44,013 nucleotides of DNA from Pseudonocardia sp. (lineage in GTDB: Bacteria > Actinomycetota > Actinomycetes > Mycobacteriales > Pseudonocardiaceae). Below the pieces are notes generated by a model. That model saw only the letters and a program-made list of their open reading frames with translations, was not told the DNA's origin and made no database searches. Of this stretch, positions 16,389 to 24,421 are shown piece after piece (the first letter of the stretch is position 1; every line of letters starts with the position of its first letter). The position numbers and the translations under genes were made by a program. The stretch spans positions 1 through 44,013 of the forward strand of contig JAOZVV010000102.1 in NCBI GenBank assembly GCA_025869365.1, given 5' to 3'.

Positions 16389-17013
16389 GCCCGACCGCGC
16401 CCAGCACGGCCCAGATGCCCGCGCACACCGCCGCCCAGCTCCACCCGGTCCAGGGCGTCCCCGCCGGGGACACACCCGCCCCGAGCGCCGCCACGGCCAC
16501 GACGATCACCCGCGTCGGCCGCTCGGCGACCGTCACCGCTCCGACCCCGGGCATCCCGGCGGCCTGGGCCCTGGCCCGCAGGTACTCGTGCAGCAGGACC
16601 AGGACAGCCACCGCGGCGCACAGCGGGAGCGGTGCCCCGAGCACCCCGAGGACCGCGACGAGCACCAGGTCCCCCAACCGGTCCGCGCCGGCGTCGACCA
16701 CGGCGCCGAGCGGCCGGGCCCTCCCGGCCCGGAGCGCGACCGCCCCGTCGAGCCCGTCGAGGACCCCGGAGACGACGACCAGCGCGGCCGCGAGCAGCGG
16801 CCAGCGCTCCCCGGCCGCCGCCGCGGGCCACGCCGCCGCGACGACCAGCACGCCGAGCAGCGACAGGACGTCCGGTGGCACGCGGGAGACCGGCCCGAGC
16901 GCGGCCAGCCCCTGGACCAGCCGGATCCAGCCCCGGGACACGACATCCGGGCGCACCCCCGCGTGCAGCGCGGTCCACCCCCGCAGGCCGGCATCCGGTT
17001 CCGGCATCTCCAC
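16312..17013 (-). CDS. CDP-alcohol phosphatidyltransferase-family membrane protein with a substituted signature Arg
   Basis: 233-aa integral membrane protein of the PgsA/Cls/PIS superfamily, which joins a CDP-activated lipid to an alcohol. The family motif DGx2ARx8Gx3Dx3D is present with exact spacing as DGAVA-L-RAGRARPL-G-AVV-D-AGA-D, except that Arg is replaced by Leu. Six or so hydrophobic helices follow. GTG 17013 was chosen because GGAGG lies five bases upstream; ATG 17007 is alternative. It overlaps the desaturase by 77 bp tail to tail and sits inside the carotenoid region. Product unknown; a role in pigment or membrane lipid modification is speculative. Confidence 0.8.
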   Translation of the reverse strand: MEMPEPDAGLRGWTALHAGVRPDVVSRGWIRLVQGLAALGPVSRVPPDVLSLLGVLVVAAAWPAAAAGERWPLLAAALVVVSGVLDGLDGAVALRAGRARPLGAVVDAGADRLGDLVLVAVLGVLGAPLPLCAAVAVLVLLHEYLRARAQAAGMPGVGAVTVAERPTRVIVVAVAALGAGVSPAGTPWTGWSWAAVCAGIWAVLGAVGLIQLVLAVVRTVPARFGPDLPEPGR

Positions 17014-17182
17014 CCCCGCCTCCGGCGGGACGACGCCCCGCGCTCCGTCCGATGTTCCCCGACCGCGCCCGCCCAACCCCGCAACGGGCCCGTCCCCGGA
17101 ACCGCCCGGCCCGATCGGGTGTGAGCCGCCGCGGACGGGCTACCCCTGCCCGACGAGCACCGCGCTCGACGGGAGGACAGCC

Positions 17183-17257
17183 GTGTCGGGTCGAGACCCC
17201 GTCGTCCGCAGCCCGGACGACCTCCTCGCGGGCCGGCCGGTCGGGAGCCTGAGCTGA
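17183..17257 (+). CDS. Possible 24-aa leader ORF or displaced N-terminus of the YihY gene
   Basis: GTG at 17183, seven bases behind GGGAGG, opens a 24-codon frame (VSGRDPVVRSPDDLLAG...) ending TGA at 17255-17257. The stop overlaps a CTG at 17254, from which the YihY/BrkB frame runs. Either this is a translationally coupled leader, or the GTG is the ancestral start and an indel has shifted the frame. The sequence alone does not decide. Confidence 0.35.
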   Translation: MSGRDPVVRSPDDLLAGRPVGSLS

Positions 17258-18117
17258 GCGGGAAGAAGGACCCGGGCCGCTCGGCCCGGGGCCTGCTCCG
17301 GGACCTCGGCCGGTCGTTCCCGGTCGGGGACCTCGCCCTCTGGGCCGCCGGTGCGTCGTTCTTCGCGCTGCTGGGCGTCGTCCCGATCGCCCTGGTCGGG
17401 CTGCGCCTCGCGGCGGCCCTGGTCGGTGCCGACGCGGTCGTCGCCGGAATGGGGACGGCTGTCGGGGGGCTGCCGGACGGGCACGGCACCCCGGAGGCGC
17501 TGCGCACGCTGACGGCCACGGCGGTCGGGCTGTCCTGGCCGCAGACCCTCGTCGCGCTGTTCCCGGCCAGCCTCTACGGCGAGGGCCTGCGCCGGGCGTT
17601 CCTGCAGCTCGCGCCGCGCGGGGCCGAGCGGCTCACCGGCTGGCGGGGACGGCTCGGTCTGCTGCCCGTGATCGCGCTCGCACCGCTGCTCGTGCTCGCG
17701 GTACTGGCCTCCGCGCCGGTCGCCGCCCCGCTCTACGCCGCCGGCGGCGGGAGCCTGCTGCTCGGCGTCGTGATCGCGTTCCACGTCGTGTGGATCGGGG
17801 TGTCGCTCGCCCTGGTGCTGGTGTACCGGCTCGTCGCGGCGGGCCGGGTCGGGTGGCCGGCGCTGCTGTGGGGCGGGTTCGGCACCGGGTCCTTCCTCGC
17901 CGGGTTCCTGCAGGGGTTCCTGGTGTTCCTCGCCATCCCGGTCGAGTGGTCGCTGCCCTTCGGCGGGCTCCCGGTCTTCGGTGCGGTCGCGGCCCTGGCC
18001 CTGTGGCTCTACCTGGTGCACGTGCTGGTGCTCGTCGGCTACCGGCTCACCCTCGTGCTCGACGCGCGGACCCCGGTCTCGAGAACCGCAGCCCGGGACC
18101 GTCCGTCCGCGGTGTGA
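17254..18117 (+). CDS. YihY/virulence-factor BrkB-family inner-membrane protein
   Basis: 287-aa polytopic protein with about six membrane helices, from WAAGASFFALLGVVPIALVG at the start to VFGAVAALALWLYLVHVLVLVGY near the end. FPASLYGEGLRRAF and GWRGRLGLLPV fit an actinobacterial YihY subfamily as I remember it. No ATG, GTG or TTG exists in frame before 17449, which would remove the first helix. A CTG at 17254 with GGGAG six bases upstream restores a full-length protein beginning LSGKKDPGRSARGLLRDLGRSF and is proposed here. Function of the family is unclear. Convergent with crtU, overlapping it by 71 bp. Confidence 0.75.
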   Translation: MSGKKDPGRSARGLLRDLGRSFPVGDLALWAAGASFFALLGVVPIALVGLRLAAALVGADAVVAGMGTAVGGLPDGHGTPEALRTLTATAVGLSWPQTLVALFPASLYGEGLRRAFLQLAPRGAERLTGWRGRLGLLPVIALAPLLVLAVLASAPVAAPLYAAGGGSLLLGVVIAFHVVWIGVSLALVLVYRLVAAGRVGWPALLWGGFGTGSFLAGFLQGFLVFLAIPVEWSLPFGGLPVFGAVAALALWLYLVHVLVLVGYRLTLVLDARTPVSRTAARDRPSAV

Positions 18118-19642
18118 CCGGCAGCCCGGCGAACAGTCCTCGCTGCGGCACCCCGAGGATCCCCTCGGCCCGCGCACCGCTCTCGGCCAGGATGTCGTTG
18201 GCGGCCAGCACCCCGGACATCGACGCCCGCTCCATCAACCCGGCCAGGTAGGGCAGCTCGACGAAGTCCCCCGCCACCCGGATCCCGCGGGCGTCCGTCC
18301 GCACGGTCGGCCGGGTTCCGGCGCTCCCGGGCGGGAACGCCGGCGCCGTCGCCTCGAGTCGCTCCTGCCGGTGGACGACGTGGGCGTCCAGGGTCTCCGG
18401 CCAGAGCGCCGCCAGCTCGGCGCGCATCCGGGCCGTGGCCGTCGCGGCGTCGGGAGCGTCGCAGGAGTACGAGTGCAGCTCGACGACCGACCCGCCGGTG
18501 CGGGCCGCCCAGTCCGCCGACGGCCGCTCCAGGCGGGAGTAGACGGTGATCGAGTCCAGCGTCTGCTCGCCGCTCACCGCGCTGAACGTCGCGCGGTCCG
18601 CGGCGACGTCGCGATCGAGCCAGAGCCGGGTGACGGCGAACGGGGGCGCCACCCGCAGGGACGCGCACCGCTGCGCCAGCAGGGGTGCGGCCGCGGCGGT
18701 GTCCGGGGAGGCGGCGAGCAGGGACGCCAGTCCGCCGGGGTCCAGCGCCAGGACCAGGTGGCGGGTGCTGAGGGAGCCCCCGCCGAGTTCGAGGCGCCAC
18801 CGCTGCCCCTCCGGCACGATCCCGGCGACGCGGGTACCCGTCCGCACGTCGGCGCCGTTCTTCTCCAGGATCCTGGTGAACGGCTCCCAGATGCAGGTCA
18901 GGTGGTCCGTGTCCGGGGCGTCGAAGGCGATGCCCTCCGGGTTGCCGAGGAAGTAGTAGTGGAACATCGCGACGAGCTCGCCGGCCGAGAGCTCGTCCTG
19001 GTTGCAGAAGAACGAGCGGGCGAACGCCTCGAACAGCATCTGCCGGGCCCGTTCGGACATCCCCATCCGGGCGAGGAACTCGGCCGCGGTGACGCCGTCG
19101 AACTGTGCGGTGGTGGTGCTGCGGTCGTAGGCGAGCAGCCCGAGGCCCGCGGCGGAGTCCGCGCCCGAGAGATCCCCGAGACCCAGGCTGGGGGAGCGCA
19201 GCAGCAGTGCCGCCAGGTTCAGCGGGGGAGCCGCCGGGAGCCCGGTGAGGTCCTCCGGCGGCCAGGTGCGCGAGATGACGGGATAGCCGCCGACCGGGGC
19301 GAGGAAGCCCAGGTCCGGGTCGATCCGGCCGAGCACGGACCGCCAGGTGTAGTAGTGCCGGAAGAAGGCGTGGAAGCCGTGCTCGACGACCTGCTCGGTC
19401 CCGTCCGGCAGGGTGTGCGGCCACGCCCCGAGCCGCCCGCCCAGCGTGGGCGCCGCCTCGAGGAGCGTGACCCGCACCCCGCGTTCGGCGAGCACCACCG
19501 CGGCGCTGACCCCCGCGACCCCCGCCCCGACGACCACCGCCTCGGTTCCGGCCGGGACGTCCACGGGGAGCGCGGGATCGGGGGTGACCAGCCGTCGGGG
19601 CCGCATCCTGAAGGGCGCGGCCCGGCTGTGCAGTTCGTCCAC
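18047..19642 (-). CDS. crtU: CrtU-like carotene ring desaturase/methyltransferase (aryl carotenoid synthase)
   Basis: 531-aa FAD-dependent enzyme. The FAD motif VVVGAGVAGVSAA lies at 36-48. VEHGFHAFFRHYYTWRSVL, GGYPVISRTWP and FLGNPEGIAFDAPDTDHLTC-type stretches match actinobacterial CrtU, which desaturates and shifts a methyl group on a beta ring to make an aromatic phi ring (isorenieratene or chlorobactene). Length fits. It starts at a GTG with no strong ribosome site; an ATG at 19606 is possible. Together with the CruF-like hydratase and glycosyltransferase it suggests a mixed aryl/hydroxy-glycosyl carotenoid. Phytoene synthase and cyclase genes are not in the window. Confidence 0.83.
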   Translation of the reverse strand: MDELHSRAAPFRMRPRRLVTPDPALPVDVPAGTEAVVVGAGVAGVSAAVVLAERGVRVTLLEAAPTLGGRLGAWPHTLPDGTEQVVEHGFHAFFRHYYTWRSVLGRIDPDLGFLAPVGGYPVISRTWPPEDLTGLPAAPPLNLAALLLRSPSLGLGDLSGADSAAGLGLLAYDRSTTTAQFDGVTAAEFLARMGMSERARQMLFEAFARSFFCNQDELSAGELVAMFHYYFLGNPEGIAFDAPDTDHLTCIWEPFTRILEKNGADVRTGTRVAGIVPEGQRWRLELGGGSLSTRHLVLALDPGGLASLLAASPDTAAAAPLLAQRCASLRVAPPFAVTRLWLDRDVAADRATFSAVSGEQTLDSITVYSRLERPSADWAARTGGSVVELHSYSCDAPDAATATARMRAELAALWPETLDAHVVHRQERLEATAPAFPPGSAGTRPTVRTDARGIRVAGDFVELPYLAGLMERASMSGVLAANDILAESGARAEGILGVPQRGLFAGLPVTPRTDGPGLRFSRPGSARRARG

Positions 19643-19699
19643 CGCCGGAGCCTAGGCACGACCGCGGGGATCCGCGCTCCGACGGCGCGGCGACGCCGT

Positions 19700-19737
19700 C
19701 CGGAGGAGTCCCGCCCCGCGGATCGGGACTCCTCCGG
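19700..19737. terminator. Perfect 14-bp hairpin downstream of the manganese catalase gene
   Basis: Arms 19700-19713 and 19724-19737 are exact reverse complements with a 10-base loop. It lies directly after the catalase stop (reading leftward) and 58 bp before the crtU start, so it separates the two same-strand transcription units. Confidence 0.85.
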
Positions 19738-19743
19738 GGATGC

Positions 19744-20697
19744 CTACTTCTCGACCTTGTCCGCGGCCTTGTCGGCCTCCTCGAGCTCGAGCTCGGCGGT
19801 GGCCTGGACCATCGCGAGCAGCTCCTTGTCCAGCCCGGGCGCGAACTCCTCGGGCCGCTCGACCGCGATGTCCATCGGGAACCCCTCCGGCATCTGCTCG
19901 GTGCTGAGCGTGCCGCCGTTCGCCGAGGCCGGCGCGGAGCCGCGGTAGATCTTGCCCGCCTCCGAGAGGTCGTCCAGGCTGAAAGTGTACTGCTTCAGGT
20001 GCAGCCCCTGATCCAGCAGCGTCTTCACCTCGGGGAACCGCTCGGCGTCGGTCTTCGGGATCGGCAGGGTCCTGCCCCAGTCGATGCCCAGGCTCTCGAG
20101 CGCCTTGGCGTAGGCGTTCTCGTGGGCCTGGTCCCGGACGATGAGGTACGCGATCGTGGCCCGTGCCGTCTTGTTGTCCGTCATCTCGTAGATGCGGCAC
20201 TTCTGCAGGCGCCCGGTGGACTCGAGCATCAGGTTGTTGATCAGGTCCAGCACCAGGTTGCCGCTGTTGTAGACGTAGGAGCCCGACCACGGGTTGCCCG
20301 CGGCGTCGACCGGCAGGGCCCCCTGCCCGCCCACCAGGTACTGGTGGATGTTGCCCTCGCTCAGCGCGCTGGTCAGCGGGGTCCTGCCGCCCTTGCCGGG
20401 CTCGTCCACCGGCTTGGTCGCCGCGCCGGTGTACCGGGGGGAACCGTCGGTGAGCCGGGCGATGGTGGTGCCGATCAGCTCGACGTGGCTGATCTCCTCG
20501 GTGCCCACGCCGTGGAGGAGGTCGCGGTAGGGCTTGGCGGTGGGGCCGCGGAAGTTGAAGCTCTGGAACAGGTACTGCATCATCGTGCGCATCTCACCGA
20601 ACTGACCGCCCAGGCCCTCCTGGAGGGCGTTGGCGGCGGCCGGGTCCGGCTCGTCGGGGACGATCTCGTTGATCAGGCGCTGCACGTGCAGGAACAT
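19744..20697 (-). CDS. Manganese catalase
   Basis: 317-aa non-haem catalase that dismutates hydrogen peroxide with a di-manganese centre. Ligand candidates are in the expected order: Glu in GQFGEMRTMMQY, Glu and His in GTEEISHVEL, Glu in NLMLESTGRLQK, and His in RDQAHENAYAKAL. It begins MFLHVQRLINEIVPDEPDP, the standard family start. The C-terminal tail is Lys/Glu rich. A SigF/SigB-like promoter lies 77-101 bp upstream and a perfect terminator follows, so it is probably a monocistronic stress gene. Confidence 0.95.
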   Translation of the reverse strand: MFLHVQRLINEIVPDEPDPAAANALQEGLGGQFGEMRTMMQYLFQSFNFRGPTAKPYRDLLHGVGTEEISHVELIGTTIARLTDGSPRYTGAATKPVDEPGKGGRTPLTSALSEGNIHQYLVGGQGALPVDAAGNPWSGSYVYNSGNLVLDLINNLMLESTGRLQKCRIYEMTDNKTARATIAYLIVRDQAHENAYAKALESLGIDWGRTLPIPKTDAERFPEVKTLLDQGLHLKQYTFSLDDLSEAGKIYRGSAPASANGGTLSTEQMPEGFPMDIAVERPEEFAPGLDKELLAMVQATAELELEEADKAADKVEK

Positions 20698-20773
20698 CGG
20701 GGCCTCACAGAGGTGTCGATCACCGGTGGACGTCGATCCGAGGGCTGCTGTCCGAACCCGATCGCTCCCGCGG

Positions 20774-20798
20774 ATACCCCGCTACCGCTCCTTCACAC
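20774..20798 (-). promoter_or_regulatory. SigF/SigB-like stress promoter for manganese catalase
   Basis: On the minus strand, GTGT (20798-20795), a 15-bp spacer and GGGTAT (20779-20774) resemble the actinobacterial general-stress consensus GTTT-N15-GGGTA, with one mismatch in the -35. Placement 77 bp before the catalase ATG and the function of the gene both fit. Confidence 0.55.
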
Positions 20799-20858
20799 CT
20801 CAGGATCTCGGGACGGCGGCGAGCGGCGCCGCGGACGGGCCCCGGCCGACCGGACGCG

Positions 20859-21890
20859 TCACGCCGACGACGGCTCGGCGAGGTGGACGGGGCGGTCGGC
20901 GGCGCGGCGGCGGGCCCGTCGCAGCTGACGGCGGAGGGACTCGACGTCGGTGTGCACCGGCGGGCTGGTCCGGACGAAGTCGAGCAGGACGGCGGCGAAG
21001 CGCGCCGGGTGCTCGGAGTGGGGGAAGTGCCCGGCGCCGTCGAAGACCTCCAGGCGGCTGCCCGGGAGCCGCTCGTGGGCCGCGAGGGTGTGGGCGATCG
21101 GGATGACGGTGTCGGTGGTGCCGGCGACGAGCAGCACCGGGACGTCGGCGAGCAGGTAGAGCCGGCCGGTGCCGTCGAGGCGCTGGCCGGCCCAGCTCAG
21201 CGTGCTGCGGACGGTCTGGATGAAGGCGTGGCGCGCGTCGTGGTCGGCGAAGGACGCCAGGGCGTAGGACAGGCCGTCGACGTCGGCGGCCGGGATGCCG
21301 GGGACGACCCGGGCGGCGCGGCGGACGAGATCGGCGAGCGGCCGCGGGGTGACGGCCGCCGCCAGCCGGAGGGCGGTCGCGGCACCGGGGAGGGCCGCGG
21401 CGCGGAGGGCGACGGTGAGGTCCGGCCCGAGGCCGCCGCTGGCGTCGAGCACGAGCCGTTCGGTGAGCTCCGGGAACTGGTAGGCGAACTGCATCGCCAC
21501 GCCGCCGCCGAAGGAGTGGCCGACGACGGTGGCGCGGTCGCGCCCGAGGGCGACCAGCAGGTCCCGCAGCCCGGCCGCGTAGGCGCCGAGTGAGTAGTCA
21601 CCGCTGCGGGGCTTCGCGGACTCGCCGTGTCCGAGGAGGTCCGGCGCGATCACGTGGGCGTGCCGCCCCAGCAACGGCAGCACCGGGGCCCAGGTCGCGG
21701 AGCTGCTGGCCAGGCCGTGGAGGAGCACGACGGTCGGGCCGCCGCTGCGGGCGCCGGACTCCAGGAACATCACCTGCTGGCCGTGCAGCGTGATCGCGCG
21801 CCGCCGCACCGCCGCGGGCCTGGGAGCGGGGGTGCCGTCCCCGGGTGGCCGGGGCGAGGGGACGGGACGGTGTGCGCGCTGGGCGGACAT
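20859..21890 (-). CDS. Alpha/beta-fold hydrolase
   Basis: 343-aa serine hydrolase. VVLLHGLASSSATW gives the oxyanion His-Gly, GHSFGGG holds the nucleophile serine, TTDTVIP the likely Asp and GAGHFPHSEHP the His. The first 30 residues are Pro/Arg rich and probably disordered; the last 30 are Arg rich (RRQLRRARRRAADRP). ATG 21890 has AAGGA upstream; a GTG eight codons earlier is less likely. It lies between the catalase and TetR genes on the same strand, separated from each by over 140 bp. Substrate unknown. Confidence 0.88.
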   Translation of the reverse strand: MSAQRAHRPVPSPRPPGDGTPAPRPAAVRRRAITLHGQQVMFLESGARSGGPTVVLLHGLASSSATWAPVLPLLGRHAHVIAPDLLGHGESAKPRSGDYSLGAYAAGLRDLLVALGRDRATVVGHSFGGGVAMQFAYQFPELTERLVLDASGGLGPDLTVALRAAALPGAATALRLAAAVTPRPLADLVRRAARVVPGIPAADVDGLSYALASFADHDARHAFIQTVRSTLSWAGQRLDGTGRLYLLADVPVLLVAGTTDTVIPIAHTLAAHERLPGSRLEVFDGAGHFPHSEHPARFAAVLLDFVRTSPPVHTDVESLRRQLRRARRRAADRPVHLAEPSSA

Positions 21891-21982
21891 GTCTTCCTTC
21901 AGGGAGCCGGGCACGCCGGGGACCGGGGAGCGCGTGGTGGCCGCCGCCCGGAGGCGGTGGAGGAACGGGGAGGTGCCTCCTG

Positions 21983-22012
21983 GGGGTATCCCACCCGACT
22001 GATCGATACCCC
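21983..22012. promoter_or_regulatory. Inverted repeat GGGGTATC-N14-GATACCCC
   Basis: Perfect 8-bp arms (21983-21990 and 22005-22012) lie in the gap between the TetR gene stop and the hydrolase start. Either arm contains GGGTAT, the SigF-type -10 element, but no matching -35 is placed correctly, so an operator or a weak terminator for the TetR gene is as likely. Confidence 0.4.
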
Positions 22013-22032
22013 GGACCCCGCAGTCGCGCGCG

Positions 22033-22716
22033 TCACACCTGTCCGGTCGGGCCCGGGGTCACCGGGGCCAGCCAGATCCCGGTGACGACGTCGACGAGCC
22101 CCGTCGCCGCCTCGCCCCAGGACGATCGCGGGGTGGGCGTGCCGTCCGCCAGCGCGCGCTCCCGCTCGGCCGTCATGTGGACGATCAGCTGGCGCATCAT
22201 GTCGTTGCGCTCGGCGAGGACCGCGGGCGACAGGTCCGGCAGGCAGGCCCGGAGCCCCTCGACGGCCCGGCGCAGGGAGGGGGAGGACGCGAACACCTCC
22301 AGCATGATCGGCCGGAGCGCGGGATCGGTCATCACCTGCGCCCCGAACCGCGCGAACCAGGTGGGGCTGCCCAGCGCCTCGAGATGGTCCGTGGTCGGCC
22401 GCACGATGCAGCCCACCCAGGCCGCGAGCCGCGGCGATCCGTCGGCCGCGGCGACCAGCTCCCGTCGGCGCCGTTCGACGTCCTCCGAGTGTCGACGGAC
22501 GATCTCGCGGACCAGGTCCTGCTTGGTGCCGAAGTGGTACCCGACGGCGGCGGTGTTGCCCTGCCCCGCGGCCTCGCCGATCTGCCGGTTCGACACCGCG
22601 TACACGCCGTGCTCGGCCATGAGCCGCTCGGCGGTGGACAGGATGATCCCCCGGGTGGCGGCGACGCGGTCCGATCTCCGCGGAGGCGCCGGATCGTCCA
22701 TCGGCCGTCGTGCCAC
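22033..22716 (-). CDS. TetR-family regulator of the divergent MFS pump
   Basis: 227-aa repressor. The N-terminal helix-turn-helix reads ILSTAERLMAEHGVYAVSNRQIGEAAGQGNTAAVGYHFGTKQDLV, with the YHF typical of TetR proteins (about residues 24-68). The C-terminal ligand domain contains GSPTWFARFGAQV. GTG 22716 has GAGGAG seven bases upstream and is preferred to the GTG at 22746. It is divergent from an MFS transporter across a region with an 8+8 bp inverted repeat, so repression of both genes relieved by a pump substrate is likely. Confidence 0.9.
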   Translation of the reverse strand: MARRPMDDPAPPRRSDRVAATRGIILSTAERLMAEHGVYAVSNRQIGEAAGQGNTAAVGYHFGTKQDLVREIVRRHSEDVERRRRELVAAADGSPRLAAWVGCIVRPTTDHLEALGSPTWFARFGAQVMTDPALRPIMLEVFASSPSLRRAVEGLRACLPDLSPAVLAERNDMMRQLIVHMTAERERALADGTPTPRSSWGEAATGLVDVVTGIWLAPVTPGPTGQV

Positions 22717-22782
22717 GTCGCTCTCCTCGAGCCGGTTCCGGATCACGTCGGCCCAGTGAAGCGGCGCCCCGTTCCTAAGTCA

Positions 22783-22808
22783 ACCGGGTGATTTAAAACC
22801 CACCCGGT
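22783..22808. promoter_or_regulatory. TetR operator candidate ACCGGGTG-N10-CACCCGGT
   Basis: Perfect 8-bp arms flank an AT-rich 10-bp centre (ATTTAAAACC), in the 171-bp divergent gap. The centre can supply a -10 for the MFS gene, and TTGACT on the minus strand overlapping the left arm can act as -35 for the TetR gene. Occupancy would thus block both promoters. Confidence 0.7.
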
Positions 22809-22887
22809 CGGAGATCCACCGCCCGCCTGCCAGTATCCGAACCACCTGATCGACCATCTCCGTCACCGGAGCCCGCCGGGAGTGCCT

Positions 22888-24390
22888 GTGTTCGTCCCCC
22901 TGTCCGTCGGTCGTGCGCGACCGGGGGTCCTCGTCGCGGTCCTGGCGCTCTCCGGGATCGTCGTCTCGCTGATGCAGACGATCCTGATCCCGCTGATCCC
23001 CCAGCTGCCGACGCTGCTGGGCGCGTCCAGCGCCGACACCGCCTGGGCGGTCACCGCCACGCTGCTCGCCGGCGCCGTCGCCACTCCCACGGTGGGCCGG
23101 CTCGGCGACATGGTCGGGAAGCGCCGCATGCTCCTCGTGAGCATCGCGGTGCTGGTCGCGGGCTCGGTCGTCGTCGCCGCGAGCAGCTCGCTGGTCCCGG
23201 TGATCGACGGGCGGGCCCTGCAGGGCCTGGCCGCGGGCGTGATCCCGCTCGGCATCAGCATCATGCGGGACGAGCTGAGCCCGGAGCGGCTCGCCTCCGG
23301 GACCGCGATGATGAGCGCGTCCCTGGGCGTGGGTGGCGCGCTCGGCCTGCCGGCCTCGGCGTTCCTCGCCCAGGAGACGGACTGGCACGTGCTGTTCTGG
23401 GTGGCCGGCGGGCTGGCCGCACTCGCGGGGGTCCTCGTCGCGGTGGTGGTGCCGGAGTCCAGCCAGCGCACCGGCGGCCGGATCGACGGCGTCGGCGTCC
23501 TCGGCCTGTCCGTGGTGCTGCTCGCACTGCTGCTGGCCGTGTCCAAGGGTGCGGACTGGGGCTGGGGCAGCGCCCGCACGCTGGGCCTGCTCGCCGTCGC
23601 CGTCGTGGTGCTCCCCGCGTGGACCGTCTGGGAGCTGCGCCGCCCCGCGCCCCTGGTGGACCTGCGGACCTTCGTGAAGGCGTCGGTGCTGTTCACCAAC
23701 GTCGCCTCGCTGGTCTTCGGCTTCGCGATGTTCGCCATGTCCCTGGTCCTGCCGCAGCTGCTGCAGATGCCCGTCGGGACCGGCTTCGGCCTGGGGCAGA
23801 GCATGCTCGCCGTCGGTCTGATCATGGCTCCCAGCGGGCTGGTCATGATGGCGACGGCGCCGGTGTCCGCCCGGATCACCGCCCGGCGGGGACCGAAGGT
23901 GACGCTCATGGCGGGCACGTTCGTCGTCGCGGCGGGGTACGTGCTGGTGATCTCCCTGATGTCCCACGTCTGGCAGTTCGTGCTCGCCTCGATGGTCATC
24001 GGCGCCGGCATCGGGCTGGGCTACGGCGCCATGCCCGCCCTGATCATGGGGGCGGTGACCAGGTCCGAGACGGCGTCGGCGAACAGCATCAACACCCTGA
24101 TGCGGTCGATCGGCACGTCGGTCTCGAGTGCCGTGGCGGGCGTCGTGCTCGCCCACCTGACCATGGACGTCGGCGGCGTCACCCTGCCCACCCAGAACGG
24201 GTTCCGCGTCGTCCTGGTCGTCGGGGCCGGGGCCGCGCTGCTCGCCCTGGTCATCGCCGCCTTCATCCCCACGACGCGGCGGGCCGCCCGGATCGGCTCG
24301 TCGCCGGACGCGCAGGCCGCCGTTCCCGCGCAGGCGGCGGTTCCGACGGCCGCCGCCGCCTCGAAGGCGTCGGCGCGGACCGTCCGCTGA
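22888..24390 (+). CDS. MFS drug/metabolite exporter (DHA2-like, about 14 helices)
   Basis: 500-aa integral membrane antiporter. Helix 1 starts at VLVAVLALSGIVVSLMQ; the loop 2-3 motif is GRLGDMVGKRR (GxLaDrxGrkr). WAVTATLLAGAVATP and LGVGGALGLPASAFLA (motif C-like) point to proton-driven export. The C-terminal 35 residues are Ala rich and disordered. GTG 22888 is favoured over GTG 22882 because GGGAG then lies five bases upstream. Divergent from its probable TetR repressor. Substrate unknown. Confidence 0.9.
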   Translation: MFVPLSVGRARPGVLVAVLALSGIVVSLMQTILIPLIPQLPTLLGASSADTAWAVTATLLAGAVATPTVGRLGDMVGKRRMLLVSIAVLVAGSVVVAASSSLVPVIDGRALQGLAAGVIPLGISIMRDELSPERLASGTAMMSASLGVGGALGLPASAFLAQETDWHVLFWVAGGLAALAGVLVAVVVPESSQRTGGRIDGVGVLGLSVVLLALLLAVSKGADWGWGSARTLGLLAVAVVVLPAWTVWELRRPAPLVDLRTFVKASVLFTNVASLVFGFAMFAMSLVLPQLLQMPVGTGFGLGQSMLAVGLIMAPSGLVMMATAPVSARITARRGPKVTLMAGTFVVAAGYVLVISLMSHVWQFVLASMVIGAGIGLGYGAMPALIMGAVTRSETASANSINTLMRSIGTSVSSAVAGVVLAHLTMDVGGVTLPTQNGFRVVLVVGAGAALLALVIAAFIPTTRRAARIGSSPDAQAAVPAQAAVPTAAAASKASARTVR

Positions 24391-24421
24391 CGGTCGACGC
24401 CCCGCTCAGCCGACACCCCGC

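Noticed and set aside
22780..24156. Long antisense frame across the MFS gene
   Set aside because: Shadow of high-GC codon structure; His/Asp/Gly-rich with no domain, and the opposite strand holds an unmistakable transporter.
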